Assembly (NCBI RefSeq): GCF_014529535.1
Contig: NW_023503501.1
Location: 1,370,150-1,434,149 of the forward strand
From: Bradysia coprophila
Lineage: Eukaryota > Arthropoda > Insecta > Diptera > Sciaridae
DNA: 64,000 bases
Direction of reading: 5' to 3'
The notes beneath the pieces are model-generated. The model did not search any database. It was not told the origin of the DNA and saw nothing but the letters and a program-made list of their open reading frames with translations. A program made the position numbers and the translations under genes. Shown here piece by piece: positions 1 through 10,617 of the stretch (its first letter is position 1; every line of letters starts with the position of its first letter).

Positions 1-589
1 TCTATTTTTAGTTCACATTGCATCATTCTGAACAAAAAAAAAAGTTCCACGACATGCCTCGAAAATATACAGTTATTTTTAGAGAGGGAATTAAAAATCC
101 ATATTCTTGTTTTCTGTTATCAAAACGTTTTATAAAGAACTAGTTAAGGTTTTTAGTAATGTCGCAGAACTTCTTTTTTTTACTCATTCTACGAATCTAT
201 CTGGATAATTCAGGAAAAAGGGAAAAAGGTATATAGAACAGGCAGGCAGTAATTTATTCACTGTAATGCCTCATACAACGTTGCATTTTCGACGCAAGAT
301 GCAAAAGTCATGACGAAAAGAATCAATTTTCTGACCAAATAACATTGACGAGATTGTCACCCTTTTCTAAGCAAGCTAAAGGGAGACTACAAAATAGAAG
401 AATGAGAAATTAGAAATTCACGCCGTTAGTGCGTTATAAAATTCAAAGTGGAAGAATAGTCGTTTTATTGGCGCCTCAAAATTTGAAATTTAAGTGAATG
501 AGTGAGTGGAAGCGGAAAGGAAATTCAACGCCTCCTTTATGAGAATGGGACGATTTAACGCTGCGGTAAGTCAAACAACGGTAAGTCGA
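1..589. other. Non-coding, no recognised feature
   Basis: AT-rich sequence without a convincing reading frame, RNA gene or clear repeat. A short stretch near 520-570 resembles one near 42955-42990 (both contain GAGAATGGG.CGATTTAACGC), which suggests a dispersed repeat fragment. Confidence 0.5.
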
Positions 590-840
590 CAATCAGCGCA
601 CTTACGACATGAATCGATCACGACAGAGTAAAATAAACCAGACAGTAGCGCTTCATTCGACTAGGGACCTGAATGATCTGGTAGCCTCATATTTTGCGAA
701 TAAAATTAATTCAGCTTATGTCAGTGTTCATTTGAGTGCATTTTTGTACAGTGAATTAAGTCCCTTATTTGACGTTTCAGAAATGAACTCTACTGCCTGG
801 TTTATTTTACTCTGATGGATATGTAAGTTGTGCTGAGCTT
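590..840. mobile_element. Foldback (MITE-like) element
   Basis: The segment near 622-648 (GAGTAAAATAAACCAGACAG) returns as its reverse complement near 790-815. The symmetry extends more weakly outwards and inwards, giving a hairpin of about 250 bp. No transposase frame is present; the small open frames on both strands here are by-products of the palindrome. The element ends are approximate. Confidence 0.6.
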
Positions 841-2363
841 TTGCGTCCATTGCTGCGAATTTTCGGAAGAACATTTTTTTATAGAATAGATGCAAAAATA
901 CTTTCAATTCGTTTAAGTTGTCTGGTTGCGTAGGACGTTTTATAATTCTGACATGTACGTACACACCAAGAAGAAAACTGATTGCATTTTCATACAAACT
1001 TACTTGTCAGAATTTTCTTAAGAAAAATTCTGCTTTAAGTTTCAATGAATCATTATGCTACCATAGTTCAAGAGCAGTGTAAGGTACATTTAACGACAAT
1101 TTGATTTTTTTTAATCCATCAAAAGATGCGTATGTAACATAAGATCCAACATCAAGAGTATTTTATGTACTCGTTCAAATATTACGGTTGTAACAAGTGT
1201 GATTCAAGTGTTACAAAATAATGACAAACTTTACACGCAAGCGTTTTATGCTAATTTTACATACTTACGAAATGTATCGAATTTGCTACAATCAAGTCAG
1301 TAATGACATATTTACAGCCCTCAAGCATGCAAAAACCGTAAAAGCAAATGACCAGGAGAAAGTTAGACTTTACCTACCTACCTACCAAATCTTACATATA
1401 TTTTGATCACCTACTTTATCTTTACGTCAGTGCCTATTTCTCATTACATTTTTATCCACCGACGTTATGTTTTGGATAAATGTCAATGAACTCTCCCAAT
1501 AAAAATCGAAACGACCAAGTTATCTTTTTATATATTTAAATTCTTCGACCGAAGAGAGAGAAAAAAAAAATATTTTAATTTTAGGCAAGACTTACTCGAT
1601 AGCATTAGCTATGTCTAAATAAATGAAAATGGAATGTTTAATATTCCTATGACTTGTTTTCGACCTCAAAATTACATCTCGTGTGACGAAATAAATTTCA
1701 ATTAACTTTTGACATTCCCAAATAACTTCTGTAAAATAAAAATTTTCGATCTTTTGTATTTAACAGACGTGAAAAATGTACGTCGCATTAGATGGCACAA
1801 TAATATAGGTATACCCATAGAGCGAGTTGTTCGGTTTTTTATTTTTATTTTATTTTTTACAGTGTGACTTACAGTGCAGCCGCCACTTAGTGCACTATCT
1901 AAACGTTAACGTTTATTTCCTCGCAGCAGTATATAATTTGCAACGATGAAATGAAAATGTGGTTTTCGGTCACAGTAGAAAAACGGTTATAAAATAAGAG
2001 AAAAGTGAAAACTATGCGAAGCTGTTTGTTTGTGAATGAAATGTTTTTTTTTAACTTTTAATTCTGTTTTTGGTTGTATAAATGTTTCGTGTGTATAAAA
2101 TATGAACAGACGATTGTTATGTCAAAATATATATATACCGTATTAACACACAGTGCATCGATATTTTAGCGCTGTAATTTTTTTTTGTTTTGTTTATGTT
2201 TTTATTCCGCTTGATTGGCATTGCATCGTAATTTAATAAGCTAAAAAGACGTTCTCGCAAATTATGTGTAATTAATTGGTGATAATTTTCGTCAAGTTCG
2301 ATCCCCCGTTAGCCGTGTTCATAACTCGTTTAAAAGCACATTCCTCACACGTAACACACCACC
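841..2363. other. Non-coding upstream region
   Basis: AT-rich sequence with homopolymer runs and no convincing gene. It lies directly upstream of the ecdysteroid-kinase-like start codon and presumably holds its promoter and 5' UTR, but I see no decisive TATA box or initiator. Confidence 0.4.
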
Positions 2364-5300
2364 ATGTTGGAATCGTTCAATAACAATGTGGAGAATGAAA
2401 AGAAGGAAACAATTGAAAATATTCTACGGGCATACGAACGAAATTATGGTTTAACCGTAGAGTCTACGGAATGTACAGCTGGAAGCAAAATGGGGGACAA
2501 CTATATGTCGGTGGTGAAAAGAATTAAGATAATCGGGACAATAGCTAATGGTTCCGATGAAGATTCAGGTAAATCAACCAAAAAAAAATTATTTCCCAAC
2601 AATGAAAGGCAGAGCCAAATCAAAGATTAATTCATTACCATCAACCATTACAATGTCGCATACTTACATCTTCCATCCAATACAATGTGTTACCTAATAA
2701 AGCTCTCTGCGTATGTAACGATCGACAACGGTCGAAAGTGGCTTTTGGTCGAACAAAAGATTCCAACGTGTTCAAGGACTCACTTTCTTCTCGATTTTTC
2801 GGTTACATGTTCAGTCAATGGCGGAAGGGCACTTTGAAATGAAACTCTCTTTTGTCGTTTATTTTTTCCTATTTTGTAGCAATCGCGTTCAACTACGCAG
2901 ATATATTGCTTTGATCGACATTAAATTAGGAAACCAGAAATTCCAGCAATGCGCGCCATCATTCCTAATTTCGATCAATTGTCACTCATACACATTGAGT
3001 TCGATATCTCACCATAGCACAACATTCCCGCCATTTCATTCGCTCATATGCATTATACAGGAAGTTGATTTATTATAAAAATGTAAGTCTGCTAACTAAC
3101 CTTGAAAAGAGCGATTACCAAGGTTTAGAAAAAATCTTTGTTAATTAAATAGAAAAAAAATGCACAAAAACACACACACGACAGCATCGGGAGAAGAGAT
3201 GAGTGTTTCATTTGAATCTATAGTTTATGACTCGAAAACATGATTGCATTTCATATATAATGGGCGTTTAGATCGATTGACTTGGTGCGAGTTCATGTTA
3301 TTTTTTTTGCTTATTAAACAGAAATGTATATCTCTACCATTACCTGTGTGATGCAATGATGTAACACAGTAACACAGTAAACGACTGAGCTAAATTTATA
3401 ATTTGTTATTGAAGACATTTTATAATTCATTTGTAATTAATTAAAACAAAAACATTTCGTTTATGCGCTCGAGATGTTTATAGTTTCATTGTTTTGCTTC
3501 AATTGTTGTTAGAGTTGTTGTCCGTGACGTATATTCAATTGTATCAGTACCTGTTCCATCAACTTTTTTTATGCAAAAACAAAAACATCTTCGCTTGCGT
3601 GGAAGCTTTCCCCAATTAAAATTAAAAGAATTTTTAGTTTCCGACTAACTTTAATAGTCATCGAGTGATATGAATAGTCATTATCGAGAGATAAATACTT
3701 GTTTCAGGCAGTAGATGTGTGACTTTTCTCTCGAGGCCGCGGGCCGAGTGCGATATTACTCAGTGACGAAAAGTACAACTTTCGTTGCCTTGTTAAAAAC
3801 GTTAAGTTATGAGGTGCACGATGTGTATTATATTGTCGAGAATCGAGAAAATGTTTTCGTGAAATTTCTCGAAATTTTTTTAAATTTTTTGAAATTGATT
3901 TACGAAAAATTCCGAAAGTTCTCGATGAGAAATGCTTTTAGGTGCACGATGTGTGTGGTCGAGAGTCGAGAAAATATTTTCGTGAAATTTCTCGATTTTA
4001 TTGAAACCGATTTTCGAGAAATGTTTCAGTGAGAAATGCTTTTTAGGTTAAGGATATCTTGCATTGTCCGCAGAGTCAACAAAATATTTTTGTGAAATTT
4101 CTCGATTAATTAATTTTCGAGAAAGTTCTCAGTGAGAATTGCTTTTCCGATGCGCGACATATATTGCTCAGAGTAGAGAAAACATTTTCGTGAAATTTTT
4201 CGATTTTGTCGAAAGAACCCTAACAGTTAAATATCAACTTTTGGCCTACACATTCTTAAAATCGATTTTTAACCGTGAAACCATGATGGCACATTTTTGA
4301 CCAAATGGAGAAAAATGTCTTCTACATTTTTCTAAAAAAATCAATTTTAAGAATGTGTAGGCCAAAAATTGAAGGTTCTTTCTAGATATTGATTTTCCAG
4401 AAATTCTACAAAGTTTTCATTGAGGAAGCTTTTTAAGAGCACGATTTATATTAACAATTTAAAAATAAATATAAATTTTCGAGAAATTCGAGAAAGTTCT
4501 CGGTAAGAAATGCTTTTCAGGTGCGCAATTTGTGTGGTCCAGAGTCGAGAAAATATTTACGTAAAACTCGATTTTTTTTTCGAAATTGATTTTCGATAAA
4601 TTCGAGAAAGGTGTCGGTTTTCGGGTGCGCGATTTGTGTTGTCCAGAGACGAGAAATCGAATTTCCGAGTAAACCAAGAAATTCGAGAAAATATTTTTTA
4701 AAAGGAAGGCTCTTGGTTGTTGGTTTTGGTCAACTTGTCTAAAAACATTTATCACTCGGTGGCGGATAGTTTTATTTATCGTTACCGAGTTAAGAAAAAA
4801 ATGTTATTTCTTAACGCAGCGAAGCAATAACTCTAACTTGCTTATTGTTTCATAGTCATTTTTCCATTAATTATTTCGCCGAGTTTGAGAAAATATTCGG
4901 CTTTAATGGATCTGCCTTCACTCGAATCAGGTCGAGTCAAGTCAATTGGATATTTTTAGTTAGGCTAAAATACTCGACAATGCGAACGAGTTTCACATAT
5001 CAATCTCTCATCGTTTTCTTCTTCTTTTTCGTTTACAGTATTTAATCGAACGTTGATTGTAAAACGGCAAATTGCTAGCATATCCAGACGTCAGCTGTTC
5101 CGGTGCGATGAAGCCTTTGAGAATGAAATAGCTGCATATTGTCATCTGATTCCGGTTTTCCGAAAACACTATCCACATCAAGTGCCATATCCTCTATGTT
5201 TCTTCGCTGGTAAAGATAGTGATGGCGAAGTGGTCATCTTGGAAGATCTATGCGAATCTGGCTACAAAATGGTCAATCGAATGAAGGGGCTCGATTATGA

Positions 5301-7096
5301 CCACTGCAGAATCGTTGTACAGGTTTGCATTAGCCACTAAACGATGTTTGGAATACAAATGGACGATATTTGCTGAAATGATATTCTTCTATTGCAGGAG
5401 CTAGCCAAATTGCATTCAATTTCACTGATTATGAAAAAAGAGAGGCCGATACAGTTCAAAGAAGCTCTAGATAGTGTGAAAGAAATCGTTTATTGTCCGG
5501 AAGCGTTCGATTTCTACAAAGCTAGTTTGGACAGTAGTTTGCGGGAAGCGTTGTCTAGTCTTAGTGCGCATAACGTCGAGGGCGAACTGAACGAGCCAAT
5601 AGCCAAATTGGCCAAGCTGAAAGGGGAAACATTTAAGATAATGTCGGAGCAGATTTTACACAATACGGACGAATTTAGCGTAGTATGTTCAGGGGATTTA
5701 TGGATAAATAATTTAATGTTCCGATATAAGGGCTGTGAGGTGGAAGGTGTTAAATTTATTGATTTACAAACTGTTAGGTACACATCGCCTGTTATTGACA
5801 TTTTACATTTTTTATTTTCGAGCACTGACAAACAGTTAAGGGTTGATAGACTCGATCAATTGTTGTCCGACTATGTATCCGAATTAACTCATTGCATTTG
5901 TGCGTCTGATTTGCCCGACACTGATATAAAAAATTATTCGAAACTGTACACTGTGACTAATATTAAACGGCAGTATATGGACAAGGTGATGTATGGTTTA
6001 GGCATTGCCATGTGGCTGTTGCCAGCTGTAACTTTTCATCCCGAACATATTCCAGGTAAATTGTTTTCAACGTTTTAACGCATTTAAAACTGTGTGCTCC
6101 TTCAACTACTTCAAGTCGCTTTTAACAAAGGAAATGCACAACCTTTTCGGAGAGTTGATAACAGGTGGCGTTGAGTGTTTCAACAATCCGAAAAAAACGG
6201 CGTAAATCAGGGAAAAATCAACCGTTTTTCGTGACTCTTTTTTGGTTGTCACTGGCACCGGTCCAAAGTCAAAAAATATTTCGAAAGTACGAAAACCTTC
6301 CCCATTTGTTAGACCGTCCCAGGATTTTATCGTAATTAGTATCAATCAAAAGGTAATTGCAGTGGCTTTCAAACGATCCCGATCAATGCTATGCGTCGAC
6401 GTCCCTGTGGTTTTCTATGGCCGTTTATGGTCAGTGGTTACCTTTCAAATGACATCAAATTTGATCATATTTGTCACTGCAACTGGACTTGAAGCATAAT
6501 TTTCGGATGTTAAACCACTGAATTTGAACAACCCAAAAAGACCACAGGGAAGTCGAAGCATAGCACGATGGGGTTCGTTTGAAAGCCACTGCAAATAGGG
6601 ATGGTTTTCGTACTTTCGAAATATTTTTTGACTTTGAGCCAGTGCCGTTACGTGACGGAAAAAAAAGATCTCTGTTCCTTTATCTATTCCTTAATCCCAT
6701 CTCATCACATCTTAAACGACAAAAAAGAATCACGAAAAATGGTTGATTTATCTCTGACTCGCGTTGTTTCTTTAGATTTTTTAAACACTCAACGCCATCT
6801 GTTATCAACTCTCTGAACCTTTCTAAACTCAAGTTTTATCTAGTAACCTGATGTTATATGTTGCCAGCAATTCTGTTAAACCGTTTGTCGTTTGACTAAT
6901 CAATGATTCTCCTATTTACGTTACAGATTTGGATGTAATGACGTTAAACGATTTTAAGGATTCAAAGGTGGAAAAGGCCGTAACACAGATGCACACGACA
7001 GAGTATCACACACGAATGAAAGATGTTGCTTTAGAGTTTTATCAGAATGGTCATCTCGATCACCTCGATCATCTCGATCAAGTCAAGTCAAATTAG
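2364..7096 (+). CDS. Ecdysteroid-kinase-like (EcKinase / CHK-like) protein
   Basis: Four exons read by frame and splice consensus: 2364-2568, 5039-5322, 5398-6055 and 6927-7096, giving 438 residues, a normal length for this insect family. Members are aminoglycoside-phosphotransferase-fold kinases; some phosphorylate ecdysteroids and others are thought to phosphorylate xenobiotics. Visible landmarks are VVILEDL (about 134-140, hinge), the catalytic-loop block VVCSGDLWINNLMF (258-271; D263, N267/N268) and the metal-binding IDLQTVRY (284-291; D285). The loop normally reads HGD; here the His is Ser261, while the catalytic Asp is kept. The C terminus ends in a short His-Leu-Asp repeat from tandem 9-bp units. 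Introns 1 and 3 are long and loaded with repeats. AATAAA follows at 7120-7125. Family assignment is firm; the substrate is unknown. Confidence 0.88.
3735..4760. repeat. Diverged tandem repeat array in EcKinase intron 1
   Basis: About 100-130-bp units recur with the words GAGAAATGCTTTT, AGGTGCACGATGTGTG, AGTCGAGAAAATATTTTCG and TGAAATTTCTCGATTTT. About five recognisable copies are present, separated into two blocks by an inserted MITE at 4211-4382. Open frames crossing the array are low-complexity by-products. Confidence 0.7.
4211..4382. mobile_element. MITE inserted in the intron 1 array
   Basis: Terminal inverted repeats GAAAGAACC/GGTTCTTTC are followed inwards by TTGGCCTACACATTCTTAAA and its complement near 4345-4365. 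The element is 172 bp and non-coding. It interrupts the surrounding tandem array and so inserted after the array formed. Confidence 0.75.
6139..6830. mobile_element. Foldback element in EcKinase intron 3
   Basis: Long inverted arms: GAGAGTTGATAACAGGTGGC near 6150 pairs with sequence near 6790-6812. The symmetry continues inward through the TTTTCGTGA(C/T)TC and GTACGAAAACC segments to AGTGGCTTTCAAACGATCCC near 6362 and its complement near 6570-6590. About 690 bp, with no transposase. It sits wholly within an 871-nt intron and accounts for most of it. Confidence 0.75.
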
Positions 7097-7119
7097 TATT
7101 GTGTCGTGATTGAAAATGT

Positions 7120-7125
7120 AATAAA
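7120..7125 (+). promoter_or_regulatory. Polyadenylation signal of EcKinase-like gene
   Basis: AATAAA starts 24 nt after the stop codon of the EcKinase-like gene, giving a very short 3' UTR. Confidence 0.6.
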
Positions 7126-7297
7126 TGTAAAGAATTTTGTCTTATGCGGGCCTTCTGAAAGTTGACTGAAAGAACATATCGTACAAAGTGCACTAAGCTG
7201 CACCAATGGCTATTCAATTAATTAACGTTACGTGTTCTGTTTGGTATAACGAAAGCGTTCAAATAAGAATGGAATTTTATTGGTAAGTTTCACAAAA

Positions 7298-7441
7298 CAG
7301 TAGAAACCATTTTCAGGAAAATATTTTCCTAAATTTTCCAACAGTTTTCCGAATTTTCCGATTTTTTTTTTAGAAAATCAAGGAAAATGTCGGATAAACT
7401 AGAAAAATATTGGAAAACATATTTCCCAAAAATAGTGCTGA
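7298..7441. mobile_element. Possible CAG-ended short foldback element
   Basis: The interior is iterated from words such as GGAAAATATTTTCC and AATTTTCC, and the right end reads CCCAAAAATAGTGCTG. That end matches the termini of the element at 17341-17429. The left end is poorly conserved and I see no target duplication, so the limits are tentative. Confidence 0.35.
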
Positions 7442-7595
7442 TGGTAAGACAGTCAAGATTCTAGGTGAAATATGTCAAAACAACATTTGACCAAAGCTCG
7501 GAGCTTTCATTTTCCAGTTCCAAATTCGAGTAGTTTTGAAAGCTCAGAGCTTTCGACATATCTGAGACCTAATCTGGGAACTTTTAATGAAAATA

Positions 7596-7601
7596 TTTAT
7601 T
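7596..7601 (-). promoter_or_regulatory. Polyadenylation signal of FAD monooxygenase gene
   Basis: TTTATT on the + strand is AATAAA on the minus strand, about 115 nt downstream of the monooxygenase stop codon. Confidence 0.5.
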
Positions 7602-7714
7602 TCATTGTGTCGTTACAAATCTTGAACTTGAGGAGTTGATAGTTAAATTGCCATTTTCAAGAATCCACATTAGAAATTGCTGCATATATCCATTTTCTAG
7701 CAATTATCTAGTAA

Positions 7715-9026
7715 TCAGAATGGTTCTTTGTATAAACTGTCAAAATTGGCTTCAACGGCGACAACATTCTTCCACCGGTTCCTAATAACACTATCGCGTT
7801 CAGTGCAAGCATCTACGTCTCCGTCACATACCCGCAACTCTCCCTGAGCTCTAGCACCTTTTACTAATGCTGCTGTTCGAGGCTGCCTACTTCTTGCAAA
7901 GGTCTCAAAGGCCTTTCGCAAAACGTCTGTGCTCATTCTGTCACCATCAGCTACATCTGGCAATACCCGACTTAAATGATAGCAATCTTCCAGAGCCTGA
8001 TTTGCACCCTGTCCCAAGTGTGGACTTGTCGGATGAGCGGCGTCACCAACCAGCACACATCTTCCGCCTATTGAATACCATTGATACGATTCTAATTGTG
8101 GTCGGTCGTATAATCCGTATTTGATAATCCGGTCAGCTTGCCCAATAAGTTCCGGTACAGGTGAGCACCAGTCTTTGAATGTGTCTAGTAGTTGGGAACG
8201 ATTAGCGTTTAACTCTGAAGGAGAAAATAATTTCCAAGTTTCGTGACTGGCGTTGCGATTTCGCTGAGTTATCGCCCATGAAGTCGTTGTTGGCGAAACA
8301 GGGTAGCAGATAAAATGCGCTCCCGGACCGTAGATATTTAGCATGGTCCGTGGTGAATTTACTGACAATGGTGTTGGAGACATTCCAGCTGTCTGCGTTA
8401 ATCCCGTATAAGATGCTTCTTCTTCTTCAGCACCATGCTTCTTCAAAATCACCAATCGAGAAATTGCTTTAATTCCGTCACATCCAATGAGAAATGATCC
8501 CACAACTTTTTCGCCGGTCTCTGAAACGGCTGTGACGCTATCCTCGTTTTCCATAATGTCCTTCAGCTTCCAACCTTCGTGCACCTTAATGTTATCCGCT
8601 TTTAAGGCATCTTTTAGTGCAAGATTAAGAGTTGTTCTCTTTACTCCAAATGCTGGTTGGCCATATTTCTGTGGATATTTTGACGGAAGATCCGATACCC
8701 CAAGCACATCTCCACCGAAATTGCTTTCACACAACACTTCAAGGTGTGTAGCGGATTCGGTTATACATCTACCGATTTCAAGCAGAGACAGAACTTTCAG
8801 CCTAGAAGAATTTACATTTACAAATGAAAATTTACATATTTCCATGAACCACTGTAGATTTACTACTAACACACCCATTCGGACACATCATCAAAGAAGC
8901 ACCAGCATCGCCCAATTCTTTGACCTTTTCCAGAATGACTGGTTCATATCCCTTCCTCTTTAGTAGCAGAGCTATCACAGGACCAGCAATTCCACAACCA
9001 ATGATTATCACTTTCACAGTCGGCAT
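7715..9026 (-). CDS. FAD-dependent monooxygenase, salicylate-hydroxylase-like
   Basis: Two exons, 9026-8875 and 8801-7715, joined at an intron of 73 nt with a clean donor and acceptor; the joined frame gives 412 residues. Group A flavoprotein hydroxylase landmarks are present: the dinucleotide-binding GxGxxG at residues 10-15 (GCGIAG) followed by a Glu at the end of the second strand, the DG motif around D159-G160 (LIGCDG), and the GD motif GGRCVLVGDAAHPTSPHLGQ (296-315, D304). Such enzymes hydroxylate aromatic or urate-type substrates using NAD(P)H and O2. They are abundant in fungi and bacteria and uncommon in flies. No signal peptide or membrane segment is seen, so it is probably cytosolic. 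The gene is intron-poor. Horizontal origin is possible but not demonstrated here; the substrate is unknown. Confidence 0.85.
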
Positions 9027-9171
9027 TATACTGACACTCTACAGACAAAGTACAAATAAAAAGCAATATTTTGTGTGTGATAATGATAGCAGTGTGAATG
9101 TAGATAAGATTGAAATAACTACACGTACAGTCATACGAAGTGCGACTCACACGTAGTTCGTGAGTTAATTC

Positions 9172-9595
9172 AATCCACGCCATTAGTCGTATAAATTTAT
9201 ACGTCAGAGAGAGCTTTTTTCTCCTTTGTTGCGATCTGTCAGTTTTTCTATTTTGCGATTCAGTATGGAAATGAAAACTAAAATTGAGATATCTTTGCTG
9301 TTTTATGTGGTTTTTCATATTGTTTTGGACCAAAATGTTTTTAAATGTGTTTGGAATCGGCATAAATAGATTGTACGAAAATACTTTTTTCTATTTTATC
9401 ATTTTGTTAATGTTAATCGATTCCAAACACATTTTAAAACATTTTGGTCCAAAAAAATATGAAAAACCACTTAAAACAGCAAAGATATCTCAATTTTAGT
9501 TTTCATTTCCATACAAAATCGCAAAAAAAAAACAGACAGATCGTAACAAAGGAGAAAAAAGCTCTATCTGACGTATACGACTAATGGCGTGGATT
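9172..9595. mobile_element. Near-perfect foldback element (424 bp)
   Basis: The whole segment is a palindrome. AATCCACGCCATTAGTCGTA at the left end returns complemented at the right end, and the arms continue through TCTGACGTATA, GGAGAAAAAAGCTC, GATATCTTTGCTG and ATTTTGGTCCAAAA up to a loop of about 50 bp near 9365-9415. Arms are about 185 bp each and very similar, which suggests recent insertion. It lies just upstream of the monooxygenase start codon. Confidence 0.85.
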
Positions 9596-9686
9596 CTGTA
9601 GTATGATCAGAAGCTGAATTTTCTTCCACTATTAGAGGCTCTGAGATACTTACGTGGATCCTATTTTACTTACTTACAGCAAACGA

Positions 9687-9861
9687 GCAGAGAGTTGCTA
9701 ATATGACGACTGGGACGTCGTTTCGAGAGGGAATATGTCGAATTACAGCCGGTTTTTTGAGAAAGAATTAAATACATTTTCTCTCGACCAAATTCAAAAT
9801 CATTCAACATATTCACTCTATCCGTCAAAATGACCCAGTCGTCATATTAGCATCACTCTGC
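9687..9861. mobile_element. MITE with short terminal inverted repeats
   Basis: Ends GCAGAG...CTCTGC, with inner arms GCTAATATGACGACTGGG and its complement. It is 175 bp. AAACGA occurs immediately on both sides (9681-9686 and 9862-9867), and the match can be stretched to GCAAACGA, so a 6-8-bp target duplication is likely. Confidence 0.75.
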
Positions 9862-9944
9862 AAACGAAGCAAACGACGAAACTCCTTCGTGTCTAGTCTA
9901 CAATTATCGTTTTTGAAATTTTTACAGAGCGGGTAAAAAATAGG

Positions 9945-10190
9945 TTTGACTTGAAAGTTCTGGTCAGATCAGGTCAGCTATCATTAGAAGAACAACCTGA
10001 CCTTACCTGAAATTGCTCATATTCAAAACAGCTTTCAGGTAATTTCATAAAAAAAAATCAGGTAAATTGTCAGGTCTGATCTGATTACCATATCCAAGTT
10101 TCCGGTAAGGTAGAAATTGGTCACATCAGGTTCTGGTCAAATCAGGTTCAGGTATTTTCCCATCAGGTTAAGGTCATACCTGACATGTTT
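9945..10190. repeat. Degenerate CAGGT-word repeat
   Basis: Short words based on TCAGGT, ACCTGA and GGTCAG recur irregularly on both strands over about 250 bp (for example GGTCAGATCAGGTCAG and ATCAGGTTCAGG). There is no fixed period and no coding frame. Confidence 0.6.
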
Positions 10191-10617
10191 CGAGCTTTAA
10201 AAATTGTCAATATTTCCTTGAAAATAGTTTCAAGGATGTTTTCCATAGCACTGCTCCTAGCATGAAAATTGACAAGTGACAAATTTGGAGAATTTTATGA
10301 TAAAATCTCCATAAGTGGTACGAGTAGTTGAAAAGCCTGAAAGACATCGTTTTATTTCAATAAATTCAAAATTTCAGAATCGGAAAGAAAACCAATAGCA
10401 ATGTCAATGTCAGAGCGATCCTCTATCGTAAAAAAATTGGATTTTGAATGTTTGCGCGCATTCTCAACACTACTGAACAAAATGACAACTCTGGCAATAA
10501 TCTGGTACGATCGCTTGATTTTATTACTTCTTTTCGTTTTGTTGTGACGTGTAGACAGTGAGAAGAGAGAGGTCCAAGAACAAAATTTAAATTATTGACT
10601 GTCAACAAAGTGCCAAC

